This document shows positions 20,464 to 30,389 of a stretch of 64,000 nucleotides of DNA, piece by piece. The notes beneath the pieces were generated by a model. It saw only the letters and a list, made by a program, of their open reading frames with translations. It made no database searches and had not been told where the DNA came from. Made by a program: the position numbers and the translations under genes. Where the stretch lies: the NCBI RefSeq assembly GCF_001661345.1, contig NW_017962923.1, positions 496,001-560,000 of the forward strand. Direction: 5' to 3'. The DNA comes from Ascoidea rubescens DSM 1968 (taxonomy: Eukaryota > Ascomycota > Saccharomycetes > Ascoideales > Ascoideaceae). The stretch's first letter is position 1. Each line of letters starts with the position of its first letter.

Positions 20464-22335
20464 ATGGAAACCATTAATTCTATAACCAGCGATACATATA
20501 ATGGAAACCTGAGTGATACTATCATCGCCAAAAATCCAACAAAATTGAAAACAATTGAAAGCCAAAAAGACTATTTAAAACCTCCAGGAATACTAAAAAA
20601 TTCAAAGAATCAGATTTTAAATAAAAATTTTAAAGATGAAAATGAAAACAATTCAAGTAATTCCTATAACTATTTCTACAAAAAACTATCAAAAAAATAT
20701 AGTAAATTTTTACCACTATATTTGAAACAATCAAAAGAAGAATTATGGGCTAGATTTAAATACATAAATTACCAGGAACATCATATTCGAGTAAATAAAA
20801 ATGATCCAAATAATTCAAGAACAATCGCTAAATTACATGTTAACAAATCAAGGAATAGGTATAGGGATGTTACTCCTTTTGATAAAAACAGAGTAGAACT
20901 ACCAATAATCAATAACAGTATTATTGAATATGATTTGAATGGATTGGATACCTCTAGTGGATTATCGTCATATTTAACTGATGATGATGATGATGATGAA
21001 GAAGAAAATGAAAATGAAAATGAAAATGAAAATGAAAATGAAAATGAAAATGAAAATGAAAATGAAAATGAAAATGATAACCAAGGACAAGAAGAAAGTC
21101 ATTGTAATATTCAAAATCAAAATCCCCAAAATGCCCAAAATAATCAAGAATTAAACGACCAAAATAATCAAAATAAAAATAGGAAAAAAATGATCAATAA
21201 TGATAATTGTTCGATAAATACAAATGATGATAGGCATAGTATTGCAGCATCTACAAAGTCTCATTTTACTATAAAAAGCAAACGCTTTGAGAGAAAAAAA
21301 AGTAACTATATCAATGCTTCAAGAATAAAATTGAGGAATCAAAGTTATATTGCTACTCAAGGACCATTAAAAGAGACTAGTTTACATTTTTGGCAAATGA
21401 TTTATAATGAATCATTACCATTTTACGGATTTTCACCTAGTACTAGCTCTAATAATTCGTTGAACGTTGAGGTTGAGCCAATAATTGTGATGTTAACACC
21501 GACTGTTGAAAATAATGTTGAAAAATGTTTTAATTATTGGCCTAAGTTTCAAAAAGATTTTATTTTGATTAACGATAAAGACTTTAGATTTAATTTGAAA
21601 ATTGAAAACTTGAATACCAACTTTATAAGCAGAGGTAATTTTTATCATACTAAGTTATTAATTACTCCAACAGCTAATAATTTAAATGAGAATAATATTG
21701 ATAACAATAATAACAATGAAAAAAGAAAACGGTTTCACCCATTTCATAGAACAATTACAAATAATTTTAATAATCGCCGTTCTTCATTTCAATCAATAAC
21801 TCGACATAGCACTTCAAGTGGGGAAAATTTACATCATAATAATCCAAATAATCCAAATAATAATAATAATAATGGTATGGAAAATTTACCATTTTCAAAA
21901 ATTGTTCATCATATCTATTATGATAAATGGAATGATTTTGGACGACCGGATGATTATGATAGTGTTATTGAATTGATTAAATATGTTGAAGTTTTAAATT
22001 TAAACAACTCAAACAAAATTCCATTAACAGTACATTGTTCAGCAGGCGTGGGGAGAACAGGGACATTTATCACATTACATTATCTTTTAAACTATTGCAA
22101 AGAATTCCAAAGAAAAACTATAAGAGAGATACTTGAAAATTCGAAAAAAATAAATCAACTTCAAGCAGATATAATATTTGATATAATTTGTAATCTAAGA
22201 AGTCAAAGATTGATGATGGTGCAAAATATAACGCAATTTTTTTTTATTTACAATTTTGCGCGAGACATATTGCTAAAAAAAATTGATAATTTCAAAAAAG
22301 ATTATGATTATGTGAGAAATCTTGAGAATATATAA
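20464..22335 (+). CDS. Protein tyrosine phosphatase, PTP1-like
   Basis: Classical cytoplasmic phosphotyrosine phosphatase, 623 residues. In order it has a polar N-terminal extension (1-110), the substrate loop NRYRDVTPFDKNRVELP, SNYINASRI and the family block ATQGPLKETSLHFWQMIY. The general-acid loop is W-N-D-F-G-R-P with Asp491; the usual WPD Pro is Asn here. The active site is HCSAGVGRTG with Cys525 and Arg531, and the Gln-loop is ITQFFFIY. Three low-complexity insertions (Glu-Asn repeat about 181-202, Asn runs, and a Ser/Arg/His-rich block about 415-465) explain the excess over the 335 residues of S. cerevisiae Ptp1. All catalytic parts are present, so it is probably active. A degenerate paralogue follows in the same direction. 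Confidence 0.88.
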   Translation: METINSITSDTYNGNLSDTIIAKNPTKLKTIESQKDYLKPPGILKNSKNQILNKNFKDENENNSSNSYNYFYKKLSKKYSKFLPLYLKQSKEELWARFKYINYQEHHIRVNKNDPNNSRTIAKLHVNKSRNRYRDVTPFDKNRVELPIINNSIIEYDLNGLDTSSGLSSYLTDDDDDDEEENENENENENENENENENENENENDNQGQEESHCNIQNQNPQNAQNNQELNDQNNQNKNRKKMINNDNCSINTNDDRHSIAASTKSHFTIKSKRFERKKSNYINASRIKLRNQSYIATQGPLKETSLHFWQMIYNESLPFYGFSPSTSSNNSLNVEVEPIIVMLTPTVENNVEKCFNYWPKFQKDFILINDKDFRFNLKIENLNTNFISRGNFYHTKLLITPTANNLNENNIDNNNNNEKRKRFHPFHRTITNNFNNRRSSFQSITRHSTSSGENLHHNNPNNPNNNNNNGMENLPFSKIVHHIYYDKWNDFGRPDDYDSVIELIKYVEVLNLNNSNKIPLTVHCSAGVGRTGTFITLHYLLNYCKEFQRKTIREILENSKKINQLQADIIFDIICNLRSQRLMMVQNITQFFFIYNFARDILLKKIDNFKKDYDYVRNLENI

Positions 22336-22635
22336 TTTGGATATTCAAATTTACCCCAGTTTTTCTTTTTGGTAAAACAAAACCAAAAAGATGTAGCATT
22401 GAAGTGAGCATTACCTATTATATTTCCTAATCTGGGAATTGGATCAGCTGCAAAGACATAAACAAAACGTGACCAATGTTGACACAACCGCCCACCGATA
22501 TACGCATTAGGATGCGTATAATCGCATTGGGTGTTTGTGTTGAAACATGGCAATGAATTTGGTAAACAGATATCAAATTGATTTTTTATTGTGAAATGTT
22601 GTGCTTATTGAGTCGTGAAATATTGGCACTATAGA
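22336..22635. promoter_or_regulatory. Spacer between phosphatase and paralogue, with palindrome
   Basis: 300 bases separating the tandem genes, with a more mixed composition than usual here. It contains the inverted repeat TATACGCAT-TAGG-ATGCGTATA at 22499-22520, about 115 bases upstream of the downstream start. With one bulged base the arms extend to about 12 bases (CGATATACGCAT). It could be a dimeric regulator site or an RNA hairpin. Confidence 0.5.
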
Positions 22636-22965
22636 ATGAACAAGTACAAGTCATATTCCTCACTAAGGACCAGTGACAGTGATTCGACTAAAAATAACAA
22701 CTCTTTTGACTATGGAGACATGATGAATAGGTACAATAGTATATTGCCAAATTATTTACAACAAACAAATATAAAATTAGTTGAAAAATTCAAGGTTCTT
22801 AGTGAATATCATCAGTATCAGCTTTCTTTCATTAAAAAGGAATACTATGGAAGTGACTTTTACTATGTAAATGATTATTATCACAGTACCGATCTAATTC
22901 CTTTCAGGTATAATCAAATCAAACTACCAATAATTAAGACTACTAATAATACTGCTACTACTGCT

Positions 22966-23031
<66 letters not shown>

Positions 23032-23970
23032 TATATAAATTTAAACTCTTCATTAATTGAACTTGAAAATCAAAATTATATTATAAGCAAATTTCCTATT
23101 CAAAATTCAATTAAAAGATTTTGGCAAATGATTTATAAAGAATCTTTCCCTTTTTTCGATTCTTCAATCGAACCAATAGTGATTTTATTGACATTAGATA
23201 ACAATGATACTTATAATAGTTATGGTAATTATAAATACTGGCCAACCAATCCAAATGATTACATTTTAATTGATAATATTGATAACAACCGAAAAGTTTC
23301 CAAATATAAACTAAAGATTAAAAATATCAATGTTAAATATTTTGAAAGTGGAAAATTTTATCATTCTAGATTATTGGTTGTTCCAATAACTGATGGTGGT
23401 GTTAATGATAATAATGATAATAGCGATATTTTTATTGATAATGAATTTAATTTATCATCGTTTGGTTTAAATAACCAAAAACCGTATGCAAAGATAGTGA
23501 ATCATATTTATTACAATCCAAGCGAGTTTAATGACAATAAGTCATTTTTAGAGCTAGTAAAATATATTGAAAATTTAAATACAAGCAATAAAATTAGTAA
23601 GGTGAAATTGCCATTATTTATTTCGTGTATAAATGGAATTGGATCCACTGGATTATTTATTTCATTGCATTATTTATTAAATTATTGCGGCTATTTTAAA
23701 ATTGATAATTTAATAGATATCATTAATATGAATCGAATTTTAAATCATAATGAGTCAAATAATGAGGATATTGATATAATCTTTAATTTTATTTGTGAAT
23801 TGAGAAATCAGAGGTTACTTTTAGTGGAAAATGTATCTCAATTTTTATTTATATATTCTAATCTACGAAACATCTTATTAGAAAGAATTGATTTTTTTAA
23901 AAGGAATTTTGAATGTGTTCAAAGAGAGCTTTTTGATGTTTGGGGCAAGCAGGAAAAAAAGCTGGTTTGA
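22636..23970 (+). CDS. PTP-like pseudophosphatase, tandem paralogue
   Basis: 444 residues from the ATG at 22636 (the frame is open slightly upstream, but only from a GTG). It aligns along its length with the upstream phosphatase: PFRYNQIKLPII versus PFDKNRVELPII, FWQMIYKESFPFF versus FWQMIYNESLPFY, ISLHYLLNYC versus ITLHYLLNYC, and VSQFLFIY versus ITQFFFIY. The active site has decayed: HCSAGVGRTG is SCINGIGSTG. Cys331 is kept, but the preceding His is Ser330 and the phosphate-binding Arg is Ser337. The general-acid loop WNDFGRPDD is replaced by NPSEFNDN. Catalysis is therefore not expected. The uninterrupted frame and retained fold residues suggest a functional pseudophosphatase rather than a dead copy. 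A 21-Asn run (22969-23031) sits in an insertion. Confidence 0.82.
22969..23031 (+). repeat. (AAT)21 coding repeat, poly-Asn
   Basis: Pure AAT run in the pseudophosphatase gene encoding 21 Asn; a likely length-polymorphic site. Confidence 0.95.
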
Positions 23971-24591
23971 AACCATATCTGCGGAACTATTTGTGTGATT
24001 TCATTGGTTGGAGCGTTTTCCGTAATAAGAGTGAAGGTGATACCAGAATAATACCAGAATAGTGCTGATAGAAACATTTTGTATGGGCAATTGATCGTTT
24101 GCATCAGAATTTGGCGTATCATGTTGATAAGTCGGCGGCATGGGAACTCACACTCTCTTCCAGTGTAAGTGAATGTGAATGTGATGGTGTTTGGTGTTTT
24201 TTGAATGTTTCCTCTTATGTTTTGGCTATTTTTGTTTCTATTTTTAAAGAGCATTGTGCAATTTTGTGATGTTAATTAATTGAATTTTGGCAAAAGGTTT
24301 TTGTATGAAATTGAAAAGGCGTGGGAAGTAGGAAAGAAGTTATGAAATATATATATGAAGGTTTTTCTAAGGATTTGAATATACTGATTGAATTGTGGAA
24401 TTGGATTTTTCAAAGTTGTTTGTTTTGATTGGACTGAGCTAAGATTGTGTGATATATTGTGATAGCTATTGATTTTTATTTTTTATTTTTTATTTTTTAT
24501 TTTTTATTTTTGATTTTTGATTTTTGATTTTTGATTTTTGATTTTTGATTTTTGATTTTTGATTTTTGATTTTGAATTCCTTTTCTTAATA
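23971..24591. other. Intergenic region with 7-mer array
   Basis: About 620 bases. The first half is mixed-sequence 3' flank and promoter. The last part, 24471-24574, is a 7-mer tandem array (first TTTTTTA, then ATTTTTG units) ending 17 bases before the next start codon. Confidence 0.6.
24471..24574 (+). repeat. T-rich 7-mer tandem array
   Basis: About 14 tandem 7-base units. The first group is TTTTTTA and the second is ATTTTTG, so a single A-to-G variant has spread through half the array. It lies in the promoter or leader of the small Cys-rich gene, where a T-tract could exclude nucleosomes. Confidence 0.9.
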
Positions 24592-24819
24592 ATGGGGATT
24601 ATCAATGTTTGGAAATGCTGCCAATGCAAATCAGATACAATTTCTGATGAATTTCAACTTGAGAGGCCAAATGATTTGCCGTATTACTTTTTCAGCTGTG
24701 GATGTAATCATAGAGCTTGTTCATTTTGTTCATTTTGTAAAAACAAAAAAATTAGACATGAAGCATTACTGAGGCAGTTTTTCCATGTCATTGATTACAG
24801 ACATTATAAACATCGTTAA
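24592..24819 (+). CDS. Small Cys-rich, probably zinc-binding protein
   Basis: 75 residues starting MGIINVWKCCQCKSDTI. The upstream open frame is just the 7-mer repeat translated from a TTG, so 24592 is chosen. The Cys/His pattern CC-x-C near the start, then FSCGCNHRACSFCSFC in the middle, gives enough ligands for one or two zinc sites. The basic end (KNKKIRHEALLRQFFHVIDYRHYKHR) carries several His. There is no signal peptide or membrane segment. I do not recognise the family; small zinc-ribbon proteins of this kind are common in fungi and mostly uncharacterised. It could still be a chance frame, but eight Cys in ordered pairs in A+T-rich DNA argue against that. Confidence 0.55.
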   Translation: MGIINVWKCCQCKSDTISDEFQLERPNDLPYYFFSCGCNHRACSFCSFCKNKKIRHEALLRQFFHVIDYRHYKHR

Positions 24820-25172
24820 ACGTTGTGAAACATCAATAGGTGTGATTATAATTGGAATTGGAATTGGAATTGGAATTAATTCGAGATGGCCGAATCATTT
24901 AATATTAGGCAACTAGATGTTTTTGTTGTGTTTGGCTCCAGTGTATAATTATAATTTAGTTTAATTTCATATCCCGGTCTGCTCGTTCTTAAATGTAGAA
25001 ATAAAGTTTTCACCGACAACGGTTTGATTCAACCGGCTTGAGTCATCGTGCCCAATAATAGTATTAGAAATAGCAGTATTGGAAACAGCAGTATTGGAAA
25101 ACAGCTCCAGCTATATTGTTTGGTTGTTTGGTCGTTTGGCTGGTCTGTTTTTTAGCTGTGTGAATTGACAAG
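24820..25172. other. Intergenic region before carrier gene
   Basis: About 350 bases. Contains four to five GGAATT hexamers in tandem (about 24851-24878) and a repeated GCAGTATTGGAAA unit (about 25072-25101) in the leader of the carrier gene. No gene seen. Confidence 0.5.
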
Positions 25173-26054
25173 ATGAGTGAAAATAGGGCAAATGCCAAAA
25201 AGGAAAGCCAGGGTGGATATATTGGATTTGTCGCTGGAATGTTTTCTGGTGTAGCAAAAAATTTGGTTGGACATCCCTTTGATACCATAAAAGTTCGGTT
25301 GCAAACGTCTGAAAATCGGTTCAAGGGCCCATTGGACTGTGTTTATAAAACAGCCAGGTTGGAGGGCATAAGAGGGTTCTACAAGGGCTGCACACCTCCA
25401 TTGATAGGGTGGGTGGTGATGGACGCAGTGATGCTAGGCTCGTTGACCAACTACAGACAATGCTTGATGGAGACGGTTTACTCAGGACAGGAAGAGCTTC
25501 CCCTTGTGGGGCATTGTCTAGCAGGAGTTGGAGCTGGATGGACAGTGTCATTTGTTGCTGCTCCCATCGAACAGATCAAAGCACGATTGCAGGTGCAGTA
25601 CGATCCCAAGAGCAGGCTCTACTCAGGACCCATTAACTGCTTGAGCAAGATCGTTGGGAGCAGTGGGATCAGGGGGTTGTACTCTGGATTGTTCAGCACA
25701 ATGGTGTTCCGAACCAACTTCTTGTTCTGGTGGGGGTCCTACGAGATCTTCACCACTCAGTTGAGGCAGCACACGCACCTCTCCGACGTGGCCGTCAACT
25801 TCTGGAGCGGCGGTCTTTCCGCGACCGTCTTCTGGGTGTTCGCCTATCCCGCCGACGTCGTCAAGCAGGTCGTCATGACCGACAGCCCCACCAGCCCTCG
25901 ACATGCCACCTGGGCTGCTGCTGTGGCGCACGTATATCGCACGAGGGGCTGGAGGGGCTTCTTCAGGGGCTTTGTGCCCTCCATCCTCAGGAGCTTTCCC
26001 GCCAACGCCGCTGCCCTCGCCGCCTTTGAGTTCGTAAACACCGCTCTCCGGTAG
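25173..26054 (+). CDS. Mitochondrial carrier (SLC25), carnitine/ornithine/Ymc-like
   Basis: Inner-membrane metabolite carrier, 293 residues, the usual length. It shows the threefold repeat with signatures HPFDTIKVRLQ (about 36-46), APIEQIKARLQ (about 131-141) and YPADVVKQVVM (about 228-238), each followed by a Gly-rich GFYKG / GLYSG / GFFRG motif. The third repeat lacks the usual R-x-Q. Overall shape (GHPFDTIKVRLQT, PANAAALAAFE) places it with acylcarnitine, ornithine and Ymc-type carriers; the substrate is not assigned. The last third of the gene (about 25740-26055) is abruptly G+C-rich (roughly two-thirds by eye) with GCC/GTC/CGC codons, unlike the first part and all neighbours, while the protein remains a normal carrier. 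Confidence 0.85.
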   Translation: MSENRANAKKESQGGYIGFVAGMFSGVAKNLVGHPFDTIKVRLQTSENRFKGPLDCVYKTARLEGIRGFYKGCTPPLIGWVVMDAVMLGSLTNYRQCLMETVYSGQEELPLVGHCLAGVGAGWTVSFVAAPIEQIKARLQVQYDPKSRLYSGPINCLSKIVGSSGIRGLYSGLFSTMVFRTNFLFWWGSYEIFTTQLRQHTHLSDVAVNFWSGGLSATVFWVFAYPADVVKQVVMTDSPTSPRHATWAAAVAHVYRTRGWRGFFRGFVPSILRSFPANAAALAAFEFVNTALR

Positions 26055-26223
26055 TGTGGCAGGTGTCCATGTTCCGTCCGTGGCCGTTCATTTGCTGCTT
26101 TCACGGTGGGCCTTTTGCGGCACCTGTTTCCTTTTCTTTCGTTTCTAATACACCATCACCACCAATTGCAAGCTATGGTCTTCTAGCCTCCAGAACAACA
26201 CAACAACAATAAAGTACTCACCA

Positions 26224-27486
26224 ATGTCTGATACCAATCCTCCAACAATGGAGAGCCTTTCGAATGGCCAGAAGCTTCAGTTTTTTTACGATCTAGGTGT
26301 CTTGCTATTGACCTTGTCTAATCATTACAGTAACTGCATCCAGTCCTTCCAATTTGTTCTCGACAGCTACTATCTTAACGTTTTGCATACAGTCCTAGGT
26401 GTTTTAAATCTCAGCAAAAGATTGACTTCAAATGACATTGAATCCTTATTGTTGCCCCCACTTCTTGATACCAACATCAAATCCTTCAACAACAAACCAG
26501 ACATCAAATCCTCTTTATTTTTCAAGAAATTCCACTCTTCCTTATCTGAAATCTACAGCATTTCAAACACCTCCAATCCCACTATCAACAAAGAAAAGAT
26601 CATAGTCATCAACAAATGTCTAATGGTCTTGCAAGATTTAAAGCTCATTCAAATGAATTTGCTAAAATTCGATTTCTACTTGCTACTAAAATTTCAAACC
26701 TTTTTATCAATTTTCAACAAAAATTCAAAATTGATCAAGATCAAAAACAATGAAAACGACAACAACAATAACAACGAAAATGACAACATTAAAAACGACA
26801 CCGACGTTTCTGATACAAATTCCAGGTCTTTTGGTCAAACTGAAATTCATGCCATTGGCAGCATCGACGATTTCGATGATCTTGATCAAGTTTTATCCGA
26901 TTCTGACGATTTAGATAACAATAAAAATCAAGTTATCCTAGTCGCAAGCACGAAAATAGCTGGCTTCACCTTTCTCAAAAACTTTTACTTGAATTCAATC
27001 ATGCTTAAAGGCAACAAAAAATTGTTGGATCTCATTACTGTTTTTGAAAACTTGAATAATTTCTTTTCTTTTAATAACAATATTAACATTATCAACAACA
27101 TTAACAACATCAATAACAACAATAACAAAAATTCACTATCAAAAATTTTCAACCTATTCAATTCAAACAAATTCGACCAGATTCAACCTTTATCCTTTAA
27201 TATTTTAATCATAATAAACGAAATTAAAAACTTCTTAAAAGATTTACCAAACTCTGCCCTGGTTTTCACCCTCGACATTAAAAAATTCGAAACAAACATT
27301 CTACTAAAAAACTTCCTATCTTTATTAAATTTATTAGATGAAAAAAAAATTACTCTAGTCGAAAAAACAATTTTAAACTTTAAATCTTATGAAAACTTCC
27401 AATCATATCATCAATACATCAATTCAAATAACAACGAGTTATTCCCAATATGGAACTTTAAAAAAAACTTTAATCTCCAACAACAA

Positions 27487-27523
<37 letters not shown>

Positions 27524-28031
27524 TAATACCAGAAAATTCCAATTCAAATCACCTCTCCCTTTCGCTTCATGATTACCATAATAAAGACTTTATCAACAGT
27601 TACACAAATGAAATCCTGCAACCTTTAAACATGGACCTTGATGAAGATGAAACTTTACCCTACGTTTATTTAAATTACGAACTATTTTTAAGAGCCAACA
27701 GAGTTCTAAGAATCAACTCTCCCTTATTCAATTTAAAATTAATATATATGTTCAATCTAGACAATCACTCATTAAATAGCAAGTATATAGCTTCCTCTTC
27801 AAATCTAAATTTCAGTAATCTAAGCAACAACCTTGTTAATTCAAAAAAAAACTTGAAAAATAAAAAATTAATAAATTATAAAATTGAACTACAAATTAAA
27901 AACCTCTTCACTGTCATTAATAATATTGAATGCTTTTTAGATAAACTCATTGATTTTAATCAAAATTTATTAAACCATTTACAATTCGATAATTATAGAA
28001 ATAAATACTTGAAAGATAACAATACTAATAC

Positions 28032-28062
<31 letters not shown>

Positions 28063-29442
28063 GATAATGATAATGGTAATGATAATGATGACGCTGATGA
28101 CAGCAATAATCGCCAAATCGAATCAATAATCGGTGTTTTAGATGCATTGATGAATTGCAAAGGCCTAATAATAAATGACTTGTTAAGATTCAAATTAATT
28201 AACTTGAACACTCCTAATGATATTATTAAAGTTAAAAAGAAGAATAATGAAAATTCAAATGAAAACAAAATTTTAAATGAAGATGAAAATCTAAATGAAA
28301 TAGACATCAAAAAGGGAAATTTAATTAATATAAATAAATTGATAGGTAATCTTAATAACTACGAAAGATTGATCAACTTAATATTCAAAACTAAGCTCGA
28401 AATAATAATTCTGAACTTGATAAAAGTTATCAATATTTACTTAACGATGGATTTCGACTATATTGTCAATACAAAGATTACTCATGGTGCAGCAGATAAT
28501 ATGTTTGAAATTATAGAAAGAGCAAATGGTGAGTTTGATCCAAAACCTGAGAAAACCGATTTTTTAGTAAACGGTTGGGAAAATATTCAAGAATCTGATG
28601 AAGCTGAAAACTTTGAAGAGTCTGAAGGATATGAAGAGGAAGAAGAAGATGAGGATGATGATGATTTTTTTGATGGATATGGTACTTTTAATAATCAAGA
28701 AAATCAAGAAGAAGTTAGTTTTCAAGAGATTATTAAGAAATATAAGTCACTAAATTATGTTTATTATAAGAAAAATAAATTTCATAATGGAAGTATTGGA
28801 TTTCGTAGAAATGCTGACAATGATAAAAGTATGAAAAAACAGTTTAGTAATAATAAGATTAGTAAAGGGGGTAAAGAAAAAAATGGGAATAATAAGTTTG
28901 ATATTGGTATAAAACAAAAAGAGGAATATTTTTATACAAAATATACCAAAGAAGATGTAATACAATTTATATTTGAGGATTTCAATTCAATTCTTAATAG
29001 CAGTTATAATCTTGAAAATGAACAGCAAGAAAAAGAAAAAGAAAAAGATAATGAAAAGGAAAATGGTGAAGAAGAAAATTTTATTTATAGAATTGAAAAA
29101 AATTTGATTTTAAAAGAACTTGGAATTTTAATTTCATTTTTAGTATTCAATTTAAACAATTTGAGTTTAAATTTATTAATTGATGAGGAAGTACAAGATA
29201 ATGATAAATTATCGCTTGCAAGTTTTAGTAATAAAAAAGCTATAAGTAATGTTGGAAATTTAGAAAGTATTTGGGATATTAAGAATACAAAAACTACCAA
29301 GAATAGTAAAAATAATAAAAACAAAAATAACAATAATAACAAAAACACGAAAAATATGATAAATAATCAATTGATCCAAAAAAATGTTGTAATATTTGAT
29401 AAGATAAATATCATTTTTAAAGATATATATAGAATTATTTAG
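26224..29442 (+). CDS. Uncharacterised Asn-rich helical protein
   Basis: 1,072 residues. The N-terminal part (1-170) is complex and helical (QKLQFFYDLGVLLLTLSNHYSNC...), then complex blocks alternate with low-complexity inserts: Asn/Asp around 178-190 and 233-240, a Gln run near 27481-27521, and Asp-Asn repeats near 28037-28090. A strongly acidic segment (EEEEEDEDDDDFF) lies near 28629-28670 and Lys/Asn tails near the C-terminus. No signal peptide, membrane helix or catalytic motif was recognised. The amphipathic helices suggest an adaptor or scaffold; this is inference. It converges on SKI6 with only 8 bases between the stop codons. Confidence 0.75.
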
Positions 29443-29450
29443 TAGCATAA

Positions 29451-30209
29451 TTAATTGATTGATTGTTCATTTATAGATTTGATTCTTAATTTACTTGATT
29501 TCTTAACTTGATTATCCATTAAATCTTTTATTCTATGAGAACCACTAATTGAGATGGCAAGAATTTTTTCTAGAGCATCTAGGGGAAGATTATTTTCTAA
29601 TAATAAAAAGGAAACGTTTTCAGATTTTCCAATTATTGCGATTGTTAAAAAGGGCAAATCTAGTTCTTCTAAATAGTTTAAATCCAAAATGGGAAATTTA
29701 CTGTTAAATAAACCACAGTTGACAGAAGAAATATAGTCATACATTGATATGCCGCTGTCGATTAAGGCCAAGCTGATTGAGTTTATTATTGAAGAGATCA
29801 ATGAGCCATCTTGATTTAGTACAATTGTGTTTATTATGATTTGAGTTCTGGGATAGTTTTTAAGAATGATCAAATCTTGAAAGATGTTAACAAGCGAAAC
29901 TTGCAATTCAAGGATTTTTTTTGAGTTTTTGCTCAATTTCTTGTTTGTTGTAGCATTGAAGAAACTGAAGGATGGGATATTGAGGTTGACAGTCAAGTAG
30001 GCTCTATCCTGAAGCAAGCTGGACTTGTTCTTGGGCTCGATAGGACCATGAACCATTGTCATGACCTTGGTGTTGCCGATTTGAAGATAGGAGGAGCCAT
30101 CGCAGCTGATGGGATGGGTATTGATCTTGCAGGAGAGACGTCTGATCTCATTCCATCTTCTGCCATCAACCCTCAACCCCTCAGGGGAATATATTTCTTG
30201 ACGAGACAT
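29451..30209 (-). CDS. SKI6: Exosome core subunit Rrp41/Ski6
   Basis: RNase PH-fold subunit of the nine-subunit RNA exosome core, nuclear and cytoplasmic, supporting 3'-5' RNA processing and decay with Rrp44. 252 residues (246 in S. cerevisiae). It begins MSRQEIYSPEGLRVDGRRWNE, close to yeast Ski6 from its first residue, with INTHPISCDGSSYLQIGNTKV, YPRTQI, IINSISLALIDSGISMYDY and AISISGSHRIKDLMD. Eukaryotic Rrp41 lacks phosphorolytic activity. Divergent from the oxygenase gene across 180 bases. Confidence 0.96.
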   Translation of the reverse strand: MSRQEIYSPEGLRVDGRRWNEIRRLSCKINTHPISCDGSSYLQIGNTKVMTMVHGPIEPKNKSSLLQDRAYLTVNLNIPSFSFFNATTNKKLSKNSKKILELQVSLVNIFQDLIILKNYPRTQIIINTIVLNQDGSLISSIINSISLALIDSGISMYDYISSVNCGLFNSKFPILDLNYLEELDLPFLTIAIIGKSENVSFLLLENNLPLDALEKILAISISGSHRIKDLMDNQVKKSSKLRIKSINEQSIN

Positions 30210-30283
30210 CTACAAGGTGAGTGCTTCTAGTGGTGCTTGTGGTGATTCTGCTTCTTGAGCCGGTTTTCTTGAAAAATAAAATG

Positions 30284-30298
30284 CACGTGTAACACGTG
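30284..30298. promoter_or_regulatory. Paired CACGTG E-boxes
   Basis: Two CACGTG hexamers (30284-30289 and 30293-30298) three bases apart in the 180-base divergent promoter of SKI6 and the oxygenase gene. Consensus for bHLH factors such as Cbf1, Pho4 or Tye7; which one binds is not known. Confidence 0.55.
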
Positions 30299-30389
30299 TT
30301 TTTTGAGACCAGCAGTGCGGACGTGTACAGCTTTCTGTGCTTTTTTTCTGGGAAAATGTTCTCAACCACTTCTCAACCACTGCACCACA

